DNA from: Deltaproteobacteria bacterium
Lineage (GTDB): Bacteria > Desulfobacterota > Desulfobacteria > Desulfobacterales > JAUVGT01
Direction: 5' to 3'
Length of the DNA: 10,568 bases
NCBI GenBank assembly: GCA_030593645.1
Contig: JAUVGT010000160.1
Location: 1-10,568 of the forward strand
The position numbers were made by a program, and so were the translations under genes. How positions within the stretch are numbered: position 1 is the first letter of the stretch; the number at the start of each line of letters is the position of its first letter. Shown one piece after another: positions 5,612 through 10,568 of this stretch. The notes beneath the pieces are model-generated. The model saw only the letters and a list, made by a program, of their open reading frames with translations, was not told the DNA's origin and made no database searches.

Positions 5612-7177
5612 ATGAAAAAGATAAAAATATTTATCCTGATAGGGACAATAGTGTTTATGGCGACCTCTTTTGCAGTTCAAGCGTTCACGGCTAACATACC
5701 AGGACCCAATCGTGCTCCGGTCGCGGTGGCCGGTATGGATCAGACCGTGGAAGTCAATGAAAAGGTCATGTTTGACGGCAGCTACAGCTTTGATCCTGAT
5801 GGAGATAAACTGACTTATGAATGGCAGCTCCTTTACCGCCCGTCAGACGGCAGGTCTGAGTTGACAGGCACAAGGGGCATGACAACCTGCGGTCTTACAC
5901 CAGACGCTGCAGGAACGTGGATAGTTGCTTTAGTTGTCTGTGACGGAAACCTGTTTTCGGCCAGAAACGTTGTACAGGTACGTGTAGATGAAACGTCAGC
6001 TCCCCCCCATTATCCGGACCTTGAAGTCATCGATATTAAAGTGCTGGGCGCAACCCTTGCCGGAATCAAATATATCCAAAAAATTCAAGCCAGGGTAAGA
6101 AACAACGGCTTAACCTATTCCGGCCCGGTTGATTTCCGCGTGGTTGCACTTGACTCGCTGTTCGGAGGATATTTTCTTTTTGATGACAGGATGTCAGTCG
6201 ATTTCATGTGCTTACGGCCAGGTGATGAAGAATGGTTTACCCTGGTCGATGACCAGTTAGAATGGCCGTCTGAAGCCCCGCAAATCACTTTTTTCGCGCA
6301 GACCGACCCAGCAAACAGTATTATTGAAGAAGATGAGTCCAATAACTCTAAAGAAATCACAAAACAACGGAATACATTAAGCAATTTGCAAATTTTTTAT
6401 CCATATATCCCTTATTCTTATCCGGATTTTGCAGTTTCAGATTTTAAAACGGAAGGACTTTATTTAGATAGCTATGTCAACCAGGTCAAGGTCCAAATTG
6501 AAAACAAGGGAAAAGAATATAACGGGCCGGTGAGTATCAGGTTCAATGCTCTTCACAAGGCAAACATCCTGGTCAGCAAAATAATCACCATCGACAATCT
6601 TTGCCTCTCCCGAAAGGATAAAACATGGGTCACATTGAGCCGGCGTGAAATAGAAATCCCCGAGGATGCTTTCAATATTCGGTATTTTATCGATATTGAT
6701 TACTGGAATCATATTACTGAATTAAATGAAGAAAATAATGAATACCTTAATTCTGTACCGGTGGGAGACTTAATAACCCATTGCAATGGTTCTATTTTCA
6801 ATGAAATCAGAGTACGAGATTACCAGGCGCGAATGAGCACACTCAAAGATGGATTACCGTTTCGTTTTAACTGTGAGGCCGGCACAGAATTTGATTTTTT
6901 CATTACACTGCAAAATTACTGTTCCCCGGATAATGCGGTAGAATTATTTATTGTTTTTGATTGGACACCGCTGAAATCTGATGGTAAAAACATTGTATTA
7001 AAGGAAGGAATCCATGTGAATTTACCGTATGTGGGACAGTTTCCGCTTAATCTATACAATATTAAGATCCCCACGAACACGGAATTTCAGAATGATTTTT
7101 CAACGTTTGCTATTTTTGCCCGTCACTCTAACGGGTCTGATCTGCTTTTTTCAGCGCCTGTAGAAGTAAGACGATAA
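5612..7177 (+). CDS. secreted PKD-CARDB-CARDB domain protein
   Basis: A 521-residue exported protein of unknown function. The start is placed at ATG 5612, which has AGGAG 6 bases upstream; a GTG at 5573 would extend it by 13 residues without a ribosome-binding site and with a poor signal peptide. Residues 1-24 are a signal peptide with a probable cut after AVQA. A PKD-type Ig domain follows (about 35-126, including SFDPDGDKLTYEW). Two CARDB repeats come next (about 134-249 and 270-382): each begins YPD(L/F)xV and ends with the family's acidic tail, EEDESNN and LNEENNEY. The last 140 residues are a beta-rich region I do not recognise. These folds are extracellular adhesion or scaffold modules; no catalytic residues are apparent. 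The lipoprotein gene lies 53 bp downstream on the same strand, so the pair is probably co-expressed at the cell envelope. The CRP-like boxes upstream suggest regulated expression. Confidence 0.85.
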   Translation: MKKIKIFILIGTIVFMATSFAVQAFTANIPGPNRAPVAVAGMDQTVEVNEKVMFDGSYSFDPDGDKLTYEWQLLYRPSDGRSELTGTRGMTTCGLTPDAAGTWIVALVVCDGNLFSARNVVQVRVDETSAPPHYPDLEVIDIKVLGATLAGIKYIQKIQARVRNNGLTYSGPVDFRVVALDSLFGGYFLFDDRMSVDFMCLRPGDEEWFTLVDDQLEWPSEAPQITFFAQTDPANSIIEEDESNNSKEITKQRNTLSNLQIFYPYIPYSYPDFAVSDFKTEGLYLDSYVNQVKVQIENKGKEYNGPVSIRFNALHKANILVSKIITIDNLCLSRKDKTWVTLSRREIEIPEDAFNIRYFIDIDYWNHITELNEENNEYLNSVPVGDLITHCNGSIFNEIRVRDYQARMSTLKDGLPFRFNCEAGTEFDFFITLQNYCSPDNAVELFIVFDWTPLKSDGKNIVLKEGIHVNLPYVGQFPLNLYNIKIPTNTEFQNDFSTFAIFARHSNGSDLLFSAPVEVRR

Positions 7178-7230
7178 ATCAAATGCTCTGAATTTAAAAC
7201 AGGGTTTTTGTGTAATAGAAAGGAGATACC

Positions 7231-7821
7231 ATGCGATATTTTATAACCACATTAATGATACTTGGCTTTATTTTTGGCTGTGCTCACACTCCGAAGGAGA
7301 TTGATCAGCTATATACAGCATACAATATTTGGGCTTACCGGAATCCGGACGACATGAGATGTATCAACTTTAAATCGAGCCATCATATTATCAGAGCCGG
7401 CACACCGGTATCGGATGTAAAATTCCTGAGATCAAAGAGCCGGCGCCCGGATAAAATCATATTTAAGGCTGAAGGGAACGAAGTCATCATAAACTTTTAT
7501 AAAAAATACCATCCCGGAAAAAACGTAGAGTCTTATAAAAACCTGATGTTTTCGACAAACACATTTGATCAGCTGACACAAGGCATGTCAAAAAGTGAAA
7601 TTTTGGCTGTTAAAAGGGGAGAACTGGTAGAAGGGATGTCAAAACGCGCCACAATAGTATCCTATGGATATCCGCCGGAACATGAAACATACAACCTGGA
7701 AGATAACGTCTGGATATATTGGATGCACAAGTTCAAGCGGAAAAAAATCTGTTTTGATGATAATGAAAAGACGGTTCGATGCAATAGAATGAAACGGCAA
7801 AGAAAAAATACGACACTGTAA
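7231..7821 (+). CDS. putative lipoprotein with a BamE/SmpA-like C-terminal region
   Basis: A 196-residue protein with a short lipoprotein signal: hydrophobic residues 5-15, then IFGC with C17 as the likely lipidated cysteine. The ATG has AAAGGAG 6 bases upstream. The region 113-180 contains QGMSK, a second GMSK (118-121 and 135-138), YGYPPEH and NVWIYW. This resembles the GMs..eV...lG.P....W.Y pattern of BamE/SmpA-type lipoprotein domains, so a membrane-bound, partner-binding role is likely; the resemblance is by eye only. The C-terminus is strongly basic (KRKK, RMKRQRK). Anchoring to the outer membrane is inferred from A18 after the cysteine rather than D. It follows the PKD/CARDB gene closely and is itself followed at once by a small terminator, which suggests a two-gene unit. 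Specific function unknown. Confidence 0.8.
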   Translation: MRYFITTLMILGFIFGCAHTPKEIDQLYTAYNIWAYRNPDDMRCINFKSSHHIIRAGTPVSDVKFLRSKSRRPDKIIFKAEGNEVIINFYKKYHPGKNVESYKNLMFSTNTFDQLTQGMSKSEILAVKRGELVEGMSKRATIVSYGYPPEHETYNLEDNVWIYWMHKFKRKKICFDDNEKTVRCNRMKRQRKNTTL

Positions 7822-7840
7822 ACCCGGTAGAAGGGTTTTT
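7820..7840 (+). terminator. weak intrinsic terminator after the lipoprotein gene
   Basis: AAACCC (7820-7825) pairs with GGGTTT (7833-7838) around a 7-base loop and is followed by two more T. The stem overlaps the TAA stop. It is short, so termination may depend on the larger hairpin just downstream. Confidence 0.5.
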
Positions 7841-7858
7841 AAAACTTTGAATCACGCG

Positions 7859-7910
7859 CAGGGGCAGGCTTGTGCGGGCGCGGTCTTGCGAAGCCCCATG
7901 CCTGCCCCTG
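7859..7910. repeat. GC-rich hairpin between convergent genes
   Basis: A perfect 11 bp inverted repeat, CAGGGGCAGGC (7859-7869) with GCCTGCCCCTG (7900-7910), encloses 30 bases with a further GGGC/GCCC pairing. It is far richer in GC than its surroundings. It lies between the lipoprotein gene (+) and the FIST gene (-), 14 bp from the FIST stop, and could serve both as transcript-end structure. It may also be a dispersed REP-like repeat; only one copy is visible here. Confidence 0.55.
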
Positions 7911-7923
7911 GAAACAGTCCATG

Positions 7924-9030
7924 CTATTTAAATAACAGCATCGTAGATGTCTGGTTGATATGCCCAAGATATTCCTCTCCATAGGTAGAAAACCCGATGG
8001 TGGGAACATCTTCAAAAACCTTTCCGTAATCTTCTGTTTGGCTCCGCTGTTCCAATTCAAGCGTTCGTAAAATACAGTGAAAATTGATCAGACCGGAAAT
8101 TTTTCCATGCTCTATCTTTTTCGCCTTCATGACTTCCCGCATATCCTGGACAATGTCCATGGATTCCAGCAGATTAAGTTCCATACCTTCTTTAATATTA
8201 CAATAAAATAACATATCACTGCCCTGAAATTGCTGCGGACTGCGCACGTATGGCTCCTCGCCAACCATTAAACCGAGAGGGTGACTCATAAATTTACTGT
8301 CCGCCTCCTCTACCGGAACTTCCAACGCGTTAGCATATGCCTCAGACGCTGGTAAACCGTCGAATTCATAAACAATGCGTTCAGCTTCGTTAACACGGGT
8401 TGCTTCGAGCACCTTATTTTTATCACAAAAACTCTGGGTCTTCACAACGTCAAATTCCACCCTGGGTTTTAACAGGACCAGCACCGCCGCATTGGTGTAT
8501 GCCCGCCCCCCGGCGAAGACATATGTGGTTTTATACTTTAAATCATCCCCCGCGGATCCGCCGATAAAAGTAATATCAGTAAGGGCACCAATCTTATCCA
8601 TCAGCTTTTCTTCAGCCAGGCTTAAACCGTCCACAAGTATTATGCCCACATACTTTTTGATATTAAGATCGATCATTTTCTGACCTGTTTTTCTTTCAAA
8701 ATCAGCAAATACCTCCGGAACCCGGTTTTCGGTTTTGACATTCTCCACCACACCGATATTGACTTCCTCCAGGGCTTGCGAATCAAAAGCCATCGCGACC
8801 ACGGAATCCTTAAGCATTTTCCCGGAGACAATTTCACCTGCCGTGGTGCATCCCACAACACTTGCGGAATCAAATTGTTTCTGCATTGCGGATGCAAGAG
8901 CGCCGGAATCAAATTTAGATGATGCAAAGAATATAATAAATTTAGCCGTGATATCCGATAATTTGGATGATAGATCGGCAGCACTTTCCTCAGGGGTTAT
9001 TTCTGTTGAATATACAGCCTTAATAGTCAT
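7924..9030 (-). CDS. FIST-domain sensory protein (FIST N and FIST C)
   Basis: A 368-residue cytoplasmic protein consisting of FIST N (about 20-200, with VVGCTTAGEI and FIGGSAGDD) and FIST C (about 215-360, with HPLGL...PYVRSP and the C-terminal TIGFSTYGEEY). FIST domains are predicted small-ligand sensors, proposed for amino acids, usually tied to chemotaxis or kinase signalling. This one has no attached signalling domain, so it must work through a partner. The start is set at ATG 9028-9030 because AAAGGAG lies 6 bases before it. The in-frame TTG at 9048 would place that sequence inside the gene and overlap the 66-residue gene upstream. It is the second gene of a two-gene unit with that small protein, 14 bp apart, so the small protein is the obvious candidate partner. 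Family call is secure; ligand and output are unknown. Confidence 0.93.
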   Translation of the reverse strand: MTIKAVYSTEITPEESAADLSSKLSDITAKFIIFFASSKFDSGALASAMQKQFDSASVVGCTTAGEIVSGKMLKDSVVAMAFDSQALEEVNIGVVENVKTENRVPEVFADFERKTGQKMIDLNIKKYVGIILVDGLSLAEEKLMDKIGALTDITFIGGSAGDDLKYKTTYVFAGGRAYTNAAVLVLLKPRVEFDVVKTQSFCDKNKVLEATRVNEAERIVYEFDGLPASEAYANALEVPVEEADSKFMSHPLGLMVGEEPYVRSPQQFQGSDMLFYCNIKEGMELNLLESMDIVQDMREVMKAKKIEHGKISGLINFHCILRTLELEQRSQTEDYGKVFEDVPTIGFSTYGEEYLGHINQTSTMLLFK

Positions 9031-9044
9031 ATCAATCTCCTTTC

Positions 9045-9245
9045 TCAAATGGTCACGCCAAGCTCTTGAGCAATCTTTCTCACTTCGGCTATGGTCTCCG
9101 GATCATCCGCAGAATCATTGGTATAGTTTCTGGGATTGATGCCCCTCAAGATCAGCTTGGTTCTTGTGGTAGAGGCAATAGTATTATCTCCCTGAGACCG
9201 CTGCTCAACAATCTGATCTAAAAATCTCTTGATCTGACCTGCCAT
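9045..9245 (-). CDS. small protein of unknown function paired with the FIST gene
   Basis: A 66-residue soluble protein that I do not recognise. Evidence that it is real: a textbook AGGAGGT ribosome-binding site 6 bases before the ATG, a good promoter further upstream, and a stop 14 bp before the FIST start. Composition is charged with no signal peptide or membrane helix. The N-terminal part (GQIKRFLDQIVEQRSQG) should be an amphipathic helix. A middle segment TKLILRGINPRNYT is followed by an acidic linker (NDSADDPE) and a second helix, ETIAEVRKIAQELGVTI. The domain-swap-like helix pair could mediate dimerisation or docking onto the FIST protein; this is inference from context only. Confidence 0.8.
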   Translation of the reverse strand: MAGQIKRFLDQIVEQRSQGDNTIASTTRTKLILRGINPRNYTNDSADDPETIAEVRKIAQELGVTI

Positions 9246-9285
9246 CGCAATACCTCCTGTCCGATAGTATTTGGTTTATTCGTTT

Positions 9286-9315
9286 ATTATAACATCAATC
9301 TTCCACTAACGTCAT
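9286..9315 (-). promoter_or_regulatory. sigma-70-like promoter of the small-protein/FIST unit
   Basis: On the minus strand, a perfect TATAAT (9286-9291) is preceded 18 bp upstream by ATGACG (9310-9315), four of six bases matching TTGACA. It lies 41 bp before the start of the 66-residue gene. The -35 overlaps the stop codon of the upstream gene remnant. Confidence 0.6.
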
Positions 9316-9579
9316 TTTTTTTCATCTTGATGTATAGGCTTGTAATTTTTTTTTATTTCCGTGTCAGGCAGATCCAGATACTTTTCCAATTGTTTTAAGA
9401 GTTCTTTAATAGGGCCGGGTTTCAAACGGTGGTAACTTTTCCTGCCTTTCGATCATATTGGACGGCTGATAAAAGATAAGCTGGATTTGAATGAGTGAAT
9501 TATCAGGGCCGTCGCCATCCGGGCGGACACACAGATCCGCCTCTACAATTTTATCCGCGCTTTTTAAAACTACAATCGT
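9312..9579 (-). pseudogene. frameshifted, 5'-truncated gene remnant
   Basis: Two adjacent minus-strand frames read like one broken protein of about 88 residues. The first (9579-9409) encodes ADKIVEADLCVRPDGDGP and IERQEKLPPFE before a TAA. The second (ending TGA 9312-9314) encodes KPGPIKELLKQLEKYLDLP to a lysine-rich end. Removing one G in TTTGAAACCC (about 9418-9421) joins them as LPPFKPGPIKELLKQ. The first frame has no start codon and meets a TAG at 9580-9582, immediately beside a terminal-repeat sequence (9587-9603). So the 5' part seems to have been lost at a mobile-element junction, and the rest has since lost its frame. I do not recognise the family. An alternative is a sequencing indel in a gene truncated by the insertion. 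Confidence 0.55.
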
Positions 9580-9586
9580 CTAATTC

Positions 9587-9603
9587 GGACTTTTTACGAA
9601 ACC
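9587..9603. repeat. solo copy of the MITE-like terminal repeat
   Basis: GGACTTTTTACGAAACC is identical over 17 bp to the right end of the element at 1547-1563, and the next five bases differ by one (ATCAT against GTCAT). No inverted partner is found within several hundred bases either side, so this is a lone element end. It abuts the truncated start of the gene remnant. The rest of 9604-9680 shows nothing recognisable. Confidence 0.75.
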
Positions 9604-9680
9604 ATCATTCCTTAAATCAAAAATACCCCCTCCATTCTTCACTTTTTAGCCCGCACCAAGAGTTGAACGTCACTCCCCAA

Positions 9681-9708
9681 AACTATTTCGATAAATATAA
9701 AAATAGTT
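9681..9708. promoter_or_regulatory. upstream inverted repeat of the arsR-type gene, with half-operator
   Basis: AACTATTT (9681-9688) and AAATAGTT (9701-9708) form a perfect 8 bp inverted repeat just before the -35. The left side overlaps TTTCGATA (9686-9693), the same octamer that begins the main operator palindrome 55 bp downstream. It could be a secondary binding site of the same regulator. Confidence 0.4.
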
Positions 9709-9709
9709 C

Positions 9710-9738
9710 TTGACATGATTAATAGTATGATATATTTT
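9710..9738 (+). promoter_or_regulatory. promoter of the ArsR-family gene
   Basis: A perfect TTGACA (9710-9715) is followed after 17 bp by TATTTT (9733-9738). An overlapping TATATT (9731-9736) gives a 15 bp spacing. Transcription would start near 9745, inside the palindrome below, leaving a leader of about 33 bases. Confidence 0.65.
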
Positions 9739-9741
9739 TGT

Positions 9742-9757
9742 TTCGATATATATCGAA
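9742..9757. promoter_or_regulatory. perfect 16 bp palindromic operator
   Basis: TTCGATATATATCGAA is a perfect palindrome directly after the -10 region and 20 bp before the start codon of the ArsR-type gene. Position and AT-rich two-fold symmetry fit autorepression by the dimeric winged-helix regulator encoded next; this is inferred from placement. Confidence 0.6.
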
Positions 9758-9777
9758 TCATAAATGGGGTCTAAAAA

Positions 9778-10341
9778 ATGGAAATCGCGAAAAGTATAAA
9801 AATCATGAAAGCACTATCTGATCCTTCCAGGCTGATGATCATGAACTCATTAATGGATCGGTCTCAGTATGTGGAGGAATTATCGGAACGTTTTAATCTT
9901 GCAGCTTCGACTGTTTCATTTCATCTAAAGAAGCTGGATGAAGCAAACCTGGTGAACAAGGAAAAAGACCAGTATTATGTCATGTTCCATGCCAACCATT
10001 CAATATTCAACCTGACCCTGGATGAACTTACCCGGTTCAATAATATTGAAAAATTTATCCAGGAAGAACGGGTTGAAAAATACCGGAAAAAAGTTTTAAA
10101 AACCTTTTTTAAAAATAATGAACTCATCCAGATGCCGGCACAGCGTAAAAAACGACTGATTGTTCTGAATGAACTCGCAAAACAGTTTAGGCCCGGAAAA
10201 ACCTATGCCGAGCAGGAAGTGAATGATCGGATATTAAAATTTTTTGATGATTACTGCCTGATCCGGAGAGAAATGATCATTTTTGGGATTATGACTCGTA
10301 AAAACCATAATTACCGGCTCTCGGAGACAAAAGGACCTTAA
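9778..10341 (+). CDS. ArsR-family transcriptional regulator with DUF2087 domain
   Basis: A 187-residue DNA-binding regulator. Residues 1-75 are an ArsR winged helix: KALSDPSRLMIMNSL, then the helix-turn-helix YVEELSERFNLAASTVSFHLKKLDEANLV and a wing KEKDQYYVMF. Residues about 115-180 match DUF2087 (LNELAKQFRPGKTYAEQEVNDRILKFFDDYCLIRREMIIFGIM), a small C-terminal module found on this regulator subgroup, of unknown ligand. The ELCVCDL metal box of arsenic sensors is absent, and the only cysteine is in DDYCLIRR, so classical thiolate metal sensing is unlikely. The ATG follows GGGGTC about 8 bases upstream. A strong promoter and a perfect palindrome precede it, consistent with autoregulation. No obvious target gene follows in the window. 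Confidence 0.92.
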   Translation: MEIAKSIKIMKALSDPSRLMIMNSLMDRSQYVEELSERFNLAASTVSFHLKKLDEANLVNKEKDQYYVMFHANHSIFNLTLDELTRFNNIEKFIQEERVEKYRKKVLKTFFKNNELIQMPAQRKKRLIVLNELAKQFRPGKTYAEQEVNDRILKFFDDYCLIRREMIIFGIMTRKNHNYRLSETKGP

Positions 10342-10432
10342 AGAAGAATTGATATTACTGGAAAAAATGTGTATTGAAAAGCTTGGGTTATCAAAAACAC
10401 AGCTGTATAACCGACGTACATGTGTAAAATAA
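10337..10432 (+). pseudogene. possible small ORF or gene remnant after the ArsR gene
   Basis: In the +1 frame relative to the regulator, and overlapping its last codons, about 31 codons encode LKEELILLEKMCIEKLGLSKTQLYNRR and stop at TAA 10430-10432. The LGLSKTQLYNRR part resembles a helix-turn-helix core. There is no ribosome-binding site, and the only ATG gives a 21-residue peptide. It could be the end of a decayed gene, or coincidence. Confidence 0.25.
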
Positions 10433-10476
10433 ACCCTAACGTTGCATAAAATTTGAGTTCAAAACGTTTTAGATTA

Positions 10477-10568
10477 GGTCAGCAAGGGACGTTGGGCCAT
10501 TTTCAGGGGTGAAAGCGTATTTAACATACGGTGAAGTCCTGAAAATGGATCAACGTTTCTTGATGGCC
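10477..10568. repeat. long inverted repeat at the window edge
   Basis: Arms 10477-10507 and 10538-10568 are complementary over 31 bp with about six mismatches, including a perfect 11 bp CCATTTTCAGG/CCTGAAAATGG next to the loop. The 30-base loop itself contains CGTAT/ATACG (10516-10520, 10526-10530). The structure reaches the last base of the window, so its full size is unknown. It may be a terminator-like structure, a MITE or part of a larger element. The 36 bases between 10433 and 10476 hold only weak repeats of AACGTT type. Confidence 0.6.

Noticed and set aside
9031..9048. TTG start for the FIST protein at 9048
   Set aside because: It would place the AAAGGAG ribosome-binding site inside the gene and overlap the small gene; ATG 9030 fits far better.
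10430..10500. Integron attC-like site (CCTAAC ... GTTGGGC)
   Set aside because: The right core fits GTTRRRY but the left core lacks the required purine, the intervening arms do not pair well, and the strong inverted repeat extends beyond the supposed site.
1..10568. CRISPR array, tRNA, rRNA or phage/defence gene cluster
   Set aside because: No regularly spaced repeats, no cloverleaf-like sequences and no nuclease, toxin, integrase or transposase genes were seen.

Overview
The window carries moderately AT-rich bacterial DNA with ten confident protein genes, one frame-broken gene remnant and an unusually rich set of inverted repeats. The gene families (FIST, ArsR-DUF2087, PKD/CARDB export, a YehZYXW-type transporter) and the GGTTTCGTAAAAAGTCC terminal repeat suggest a Gram-negative environmental bacterium, most likely a Desulfobacterota (Desulfobacterales-like) sulfate reducer. 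That taxonomic call is inference; there is no rRNA or marker gene here.

Layout: (1) 122-514, a single-domain CheY-like response regulator on +, convergent with (2) 4933-595 on -, a four-gene osmoprotectant ABC importer in the E. coli order osmF(yehZ)-yehY-yehX-yehW. The yehY/yehX pair overlaps by ATGA. The yehX/yehW pair must have overlapped the same way, but a ~183 bp palindromic, MITE-like element (1382-1564) now lies exactly in that overlap. An 11 bp direct repeat preserves both the stop codon of yehX and the start codon of yehW. yehY appears to have coding sequence upstream of its first usable start codon. (3) 4934-5611, a 680 bp non-coding stretch with three palindromic structures, including two tandem CRP/FNR-type boxes. 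(4) 5612-7821 on +, a secreted PKD-CARDB-CARDB protein and a lipoprotein, probably one transcription unit, closed by a weak terminator and a GC-rich hairpin. (5) 9245-7924 on -, a 66-residue protein followed 14 bp later by a FIST-domain sensor protein. (6) 9312-9608, a gene remnant on - (one frameshift, no start codon) abutting a solo copy of the same terminal repeat seen in the yeh operon. (7) 9778-10341 on +, an ArsR-DUF2087 regulator with a clear promoter and a perfect 16 bp palindrome over its transcription start. (8) 10342-10568, mostly non-coding, ending in a long inverted repeat cut by the window edge.

The transporter genes work together: OsmF captures a betaine-like solute in the periplasm, YehY and YehW form the channel, and YehX hydrolyses ATP. 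The other units have no evident common pathway. No complete new system is demonstrable. The strongest observations are the element inserted in the translational-coupling site, the truncated gene next to a related element end, the CRP-like tandem boxes before the exported CARDB protein, and the small-protein/FIST pair.
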